A stretch of 64,000 bases of DNA from the NCBI GenBank assembly GCA_030429545.1, contig JAUIFF010000015.1, positions 124,001 to 188,000 on the forward strand, read 5' to 3'. The stretch's first letter is position 1, and each line of letters opens with the position of its first letter. The stretch is from Polyangia bacterium. GTDB lineage: Bacteria > Myxococcota_A > Polyangia > Nannocystales > Nannocystaceae. The position numbers and the translations under genes were made by a program. Under the pieces are notes generated by a model. The model worked only from the letters and a program-made list of their open reading frames with translations, was not told the DNA's origin and ran no database searches. Below, piece after piece: positions 60,409 through 64,000 of this stretch.

Positions 60409-63400
60409 ACCCGGATGTTGTCGCGCGAGCGCTTGCCCAGTGGCGAGCTGCTGCCGTCGCCGAGGTTGGCGAGGAGGCGTTTTATGACTTCCTGCTCGAA
60501 AACCACGAAGCCGTGTTGCAGGTTGCTTCCGAGGCGGTTCGAGGACCGTCGACGCAACCGGCCGCAAGTGACTCGAAACCGGCAACACGGCGAGTCAGCA
60601 AGCCACGCGCAAAGAAATCAAGTGCCCGCCAGAACCAGCGCATCACCAACAATCTCGCGGCCATCGCAGCCCTCGAGCAACAGGGCCCGCGCGCGACACT
60701 TCTCAAATACACGGGCTGGGGTGGCATCCCGGCCGACGAACTCGCGGCACACAACATCGCTCCAGGCGTCGACGAACACTACACGCCCCCGGTCGTCGCC
60801 GATGCCCTCGGCCGTGCACTTGCCCCGCTACTGCCTGGCCTCACAGACATTCACGGGCATGTGCACGCGCTCGAGCCCGCGGCCGGGACTGGGGTGTTGA
60901 TTCGCAGCCTCGAAGCACACGCGAGCGTGCCCGTCGTATGGTCGGCTGTCGAGGTCGAGCCAACGGCCGCGGCGATCCTCGGCCGCCTCCACCCCGAGAT
61001 CAAGGTGTATCAGCAACCGTTTGAGGACTGGGTGCACGAACATGGGGCCAGTCTTCGCGGCTCCCTGCGCCTGGTGCTAGGCAACCCGCCGTTTTACCGC
61101 AACGGACTCACGCCAACCGACGATGATCCCGACTACCGCGAAGCCCACTCGCACGCGTATTTTCTCCGCCGTAGCCTCGACCTGCTCGCACCCGGTGGCC
61201 TGCTCGTGATGCTGATGCCGCGGTCGTTCTTACACGCGGCGAAGTATGGCGAGCTTCGTCGGCGGGTATTGCAAGCGGCTCACCTCGTCGCCGCGTTCCG
61301 GTTGCCACAACGGGTGTTTGATGGGGCCGCCATGCAGGTCGATATTGTCGTGTTGCGGGCCCGACAGTCGCAGCTGTCCGCGGTGCTACCCGAGGATCAA
61401 TACATCATCGAACCCGATGGCTACTTTCAGAAGCACCCAAATCATGGACTTACACTGAAAGCCGGGCAGCTCGACATCCCGCTTGCGGCTAGCTGTTGTG
61501 CAGCCTGCAAAAAGTCACCGGCCGAGCCAAAACTACCGACCGTCAAGCCCATCAAACCGGCGCCCGGTTGCTGCCTGGTTGCCGCCGCGTGTCACCTGGG
61601 CATGCGGCTGCAAACCCTCCGCCAGAAAGTCGCCGCGCATCAACCCGAGGCGCGCGCGTTGTGGGCCGAGCTCCGCCGCGATGTTGCCGACTTTCAACAG
61701 CACCAGCCCAACCCGTGGACCTGGGCCGGCCTCACGCGAGCGGCCAAACGCAGCACGGGGGCACAGGCGTATTTGCAGGCATTTACCAAGTCGGGAGGCT
61801 ATTCCGAATGGTTTGAGCGAACACCCGCGACCCAGCCATACCGCGGCCGGCCACACGCGATCGTTGACCAGGCCACATGGTTGTATGAGCAATCAAATGA
61901 ACCCATTCCGGTCGACGAGTTGCTGGACGTGCACAAGAGTGTTGGCGGGAAGCTCTCGGAAGAGCAAGCAACCTCGCAGCTGTTTGCCAGCGGTTGGGTA
62001 CGTACATCGACCAACACCGTCGAGCCCGAGGAGGCCTACTACCGCGGGGACCTGTGGGAAAAACGCGACAACCTGCATGGGGCGTTGATCGTTGAGCAGG
62101 TGCAGAAGCAGGCGCGCAAGCTCGATGAGTTGATCGCCGCGGTACCGATCGAAGATGTCGACCTGTCGCCCCGGGCAGGTTGGCTACCCGTTGCCGCAAT
62201 CTCGAACTGGGCGAACACCTATTTCGGCCGGCGAGTAACGCTGCAAAAAACCGACGGGGTGCTACTAGCCCGCGGATTGCAATACGACGAGCTCGACGAC
62301 GCCGAAGAACTTCACCGCCTGTTGCGATGGCTCAACCACGACCCCAAAACTCGACCCAGCGCCGAGAATATCCAGCGTTGGTGTCAGCACTTCCAAACCT
62401 GGGCCACCGCGCAAAAGCAGCGACGCCACCAACTCGCCGAGGCCTACAACCGGGCCGCCCGTGGGTATCGCTGCACCGAGGCGCCCGGCCGCTACAACTA
62501 TGCGCCGCGGTGGAATCGAGAAGTCCCGTTGCACAGTTTTCAGGAACCCGTGGTGCGCGGGGTGGTCGAGCAGATGCAGGGCCTTGTTGCCCTCGACACC
62601 GGCCTTGGCAAAACCTACGTCGCCCTGGCAGCGCTGGCGACCGCACGTAGCCGCGGTCTGGTTCGTCGCCCGGTTGTTGTCGTCCCCAAATCGTTGGTGT
62701 GGAAATGGTTTGATGCATTTGCAACGGTCCTGCCAGACTACCGGGTTGCGGTCCTGGGTTCGCACCGCGTCGAACTCCGTGGGGCCGACCTCGAACGTCT
62801 CCAGGCCGAGCATCGGGCGGGCACCATCACCGACCTCGAGTACGAAAACCGCCGCGTGCGGTCGATGGTCGACAGCCCCGTGTCCCGCATCGCCAAATGG
62901 AAAGCGTTCGCGGCAGGGGCCTACGACGCGGTGTTGATGACAACTTCGGTGATGGAACATTGCACCGTCGGCCCGGAAACCCTCGCGGCCTACAACAAGT
63001 CGCCGGCGATCAGTCGGATGCACGCGATGGGCCGTGGTTTTGAGGAAGTGGCTGGCGACACCACGATGATGTGGGACCAGGTCGGGGACTTCCTCGTCGT
63101 CGACGAGGCGGCCGACTACCGCAACCTATTTATGCCCCATCGGCCACCCAAGTATTTAGGTGCGGGTACAAGTTCACGGCGAGCACGGGCGCTACACCTG
63201 CGGGCGTTTGCCACCCGGCGAAAAGCCGAGCGCGGGGGCGTGGTGCTGTTGACGGCAACGCCCGGCAAAAATAGCCCGGTCGATGTCTTCAACCTCCTAC
63301 ACATCATGAACCCACAGGTGTGGGAGCGAGCCGGGATTGCGCACCACGAGGCGTTTATCGGCCGCTACATGCGGGTCGAGACGGTGCCCACGCTGACGAC

Positions 63401-64000
63401 CGCACTCGCCATTGTCGAGAAGCCCGCGGTGGTCGGGTTTCGCAACATGGCCGAGCTGCGTGGCCTGTTGTGTCGCCACATGTATCACCGGACAGCCGAA
63501 GAAGTCGGCGGTGAGTTGCAGCTCCCAAGCCCGCGCAGGCATTTGGTCGAGGTCGAGCTCGATGCCCGCCAGCGGGAGAAATACGCCCACTACCGGCGCA
63601 ACGCAAAGGACAGTTTGGGCACCCAGGTCAAGCTTTCGCTCGTGGCCGTGCACAGTGAACTCGATGTGCATACATGGGAAACCGCCCACGGAGTCGACCC
63701 GATGTCGCCCAAGTTTGCGGCCATCGCCGAGCGGATCGCCAGCAACATCGACTGTGGCCACATCGTGTTTCTCGAAAACCTGGCCGCGCACAAGTGGTTG
63801 CGGCAGGTACTGGTGAACACCGGCATTCCGAGCGAGCGGATCGCCATGATGAACGGTCGGACCGCGCACAAGTCGAGTGCGCGGCTCAAGATCGCCGAGG
63901 CGTTTAACCGGGGGACGGTCGCGGTGGTGATTGCCAACCGGGTCGCCTACGAAGGCCTCGACCTGCAGATCCGAACCTGCGCCGTCCACCATGGCGACCT
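60405..64000 (+). CDS. N6-adenine methyltransferase-SNF2 helicase fusion (COG4646 type), 3' end beyond window
   Basis: The frame is open from ATG 60405 to the right edge (about 1,198 residues). It begins with a Ser/Lys-rich segment, then the family hallmarks RITNNLAAI, YTGWGG (Tyr102) and HYTPPVV. SAM motif I is ALEPAAGTGV (~155-164), motif IV NPPF (Asn227). After a long linker comes a SNF2-type helicase with GLGKT (733-737), a DEAA box (Asp900) in place of DEAH, LLTATPGKNSP and, near the edge, ANRVAYEGLDLQ. Similar giant proteins occur in plasmids, ICEs and phages. Phage P1 DarB, a virion-packaged anti-restriction protein, is a functional parallel, not an identification. It is coupled to the upstream genes. 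Confidence 0.85.
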   Translation, partial: MNPDVVARALAQWRAAAVAEVGEEAFYDFLLENHEAVLQVASEAVRGPSTQPAASDSKPATRRVSKPRAKKSSARQNQRITNNLAAIAALEQQGPRATLLKYTGWGGIPADELAAHNIAPGVDEHYTPPVVADALGRALAPLLPGLTDIHGHVHALEPAAGTGVLIRSLEAHASVPVVWSAVEVEPTAAAILGRLHPEIKVYQQPFEDWVHEHGASLRGSLRLVLGNPPFYRNGLTPTDDDPDYREAHSHAYFLRRSLDLLAPGGLLVMLMPRSFLHAAKYGELRRRVLQAAHLVAAFRLPQRVFDGAAMQVDIVVLRARQSQLSAVLPEDQYIIEPDGYFQKHPNHGLTLKAGQLDIPLAASCCAACKKSPAEPKLPTVKPIKPAPGCCLVAAACHLGMRLQTLRQKVAAHQPEARALWAELRRDVADFQQHQPNPWTWAGLTRAAKRSTGAQAYLQAFTKSGGYSEWFERTPATQPYRGRPHAIVDQATWLYEQSNEPIPVDELLDVHKSVGGKLSEEQATSQLFASGWVRTSTNTVEPEEAYYRGDLWEKRDNLHGALIVEQVQKQARKLDELIAAVPIEDVDLSPRAGWLPVAAISNWANTYFGRRVTLQKTDGVLLARGLQYDELDDAEELHRLLRWLNHDPKTRPSAENIQRWCQHFQTWATAQKQRRHQLAEAYNRAARGYRCTEAPGRYNYAPRWNREVPLHSFQEPVVRGVVEQMQGLVALDTGLGKTYVALAALATARSRGLVRRPVVVVPKSLVWKWFDAFATVLPDYRVAVLGSHRVELRGADLERLQAEHRAGTITDLEYENRRVRSMVDSPVSRIAKWKAFAAGAYDAVLMTTSVMEHCTVGPETLAAYNKSPAISRMHAMGRGFEEVAGDTTMMWDQVGDFLVVDEAADYRNLFMPHRPPKYLGAGTSSRRARALHLRAFATRRKAERGGVVLLTATPGKNSPVDVFNLLHIMNPQVWERAGIAHHEAFIGRYMRVETVPTLTTALAIVEKPAVVGFRNMAELRGLLCRHMYHRTAEEVGGELQLPSPRRHLVEVELDARQREKYAHYRRNAKDSLGTQVKLSLVAVHSELDVHTWETAHGVDPMSPKFAAIAERIASNIDCGHIVFLENLAAHKWLRQVLVNTGIPSERIAMMNGRTAHKSSARLKIAEAFNRGTVAVVIANRVAYEGLDLQIRTCAVHHGD

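Overview
The window is about two-thirds GC and reads like a chromosome segment of a delta-proteobacterial/Myxococcota organism, most like the Nannocystis/Plesiocystis/Enhygromyxa side of that group. This is inferred from gene content: many acidic Thr/Asp/Ser-rich lipoproteins, a protein ending in a MYXO-CTERM-like tail, TPR/HEAT proteins, an RsbR-type regulator, a PAS/GAF histidine kinase coupled to a HTH-receiver protein, a fused membrane/Fe-S electron-transfer protein and a YgfK-like iron-sulfur reductase.

Layout. (1) 1-12.9 kb: housekeeping and envelope genes (desaturase tail, RsbR/STAS, SAM methyltransferase, TesB thioesterase, metzincin lipoprotein, L,D-transpeptidase, radical SAM/B12 protein, N-formylglutamate amidohydrolase). 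Several intergenic regions carry tandem copies of the 3' end of the adjacent gene, stop codon included. (2) 12.9-14.43 kb: a gene-free, highly repetitive stretch running into a tRNA-Gln/Glu/Glu cluster. (3) 14.5-43.8 kb: BolA plus Fe-S oxidoreductase operon, phosphoesterase, HEAT/Mpo1-like pair, a lipoprotein with long Asp-Tyr and Thr-Asp runs, two-component pair, Nudix plus lipoproteins, OYE/SDR operon, pirin/LysR divergon, paralogous small lipoproteins, YgfK-like reductase, acyltransferase and a large orphan Eco57I-type DNA methyltransferase. (4) 43.84-44.0 kb: tRNA-Glu and tRNA-Lys. (5) 44.0-64.0 kb, open at the right edge: a mobile element beside tRNA-Lys. It has a tyrosine integrase and excisionase, AT-richer cargo (a Cys-rich lipoprotein and partner), iteron-like direct repeats at 47.86-48.06 kb, then a single co-oriented run of 13 tightly packed genes from 48.26 kb to the edge.

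That run is the most novel part. Its first half encodes unrecognised beta-rich proteins of about 265-290 aa, several proteins with one terminal membrane segment, and a membrane-anchored lytic-transglycosylase-like protein. This is a plausible particle or envelope-penetration module of a tailless, membrane-containing provirus (hypothesis). Its second half has three consecutive proteins sharing a W-x-x-G-D-x-G domain (four copies) and a C-terminal ACG-x-x-D domain, two of them with histone-H1-like Lys/Ala/Thr linkers. These are translationally coupled to a giant N6-methyltransferase/SNF2-type helicase (COG4646 type, loosely comparable to phage P1 DarB), which runs off the window.

Genome-wide signals also stand out. 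A ten-base motif TGYATNTRCA occurs about twenty times where chance would give less than one, mostly inside genes. Tandem duplications of gene 3' ends recur at five or more loci.
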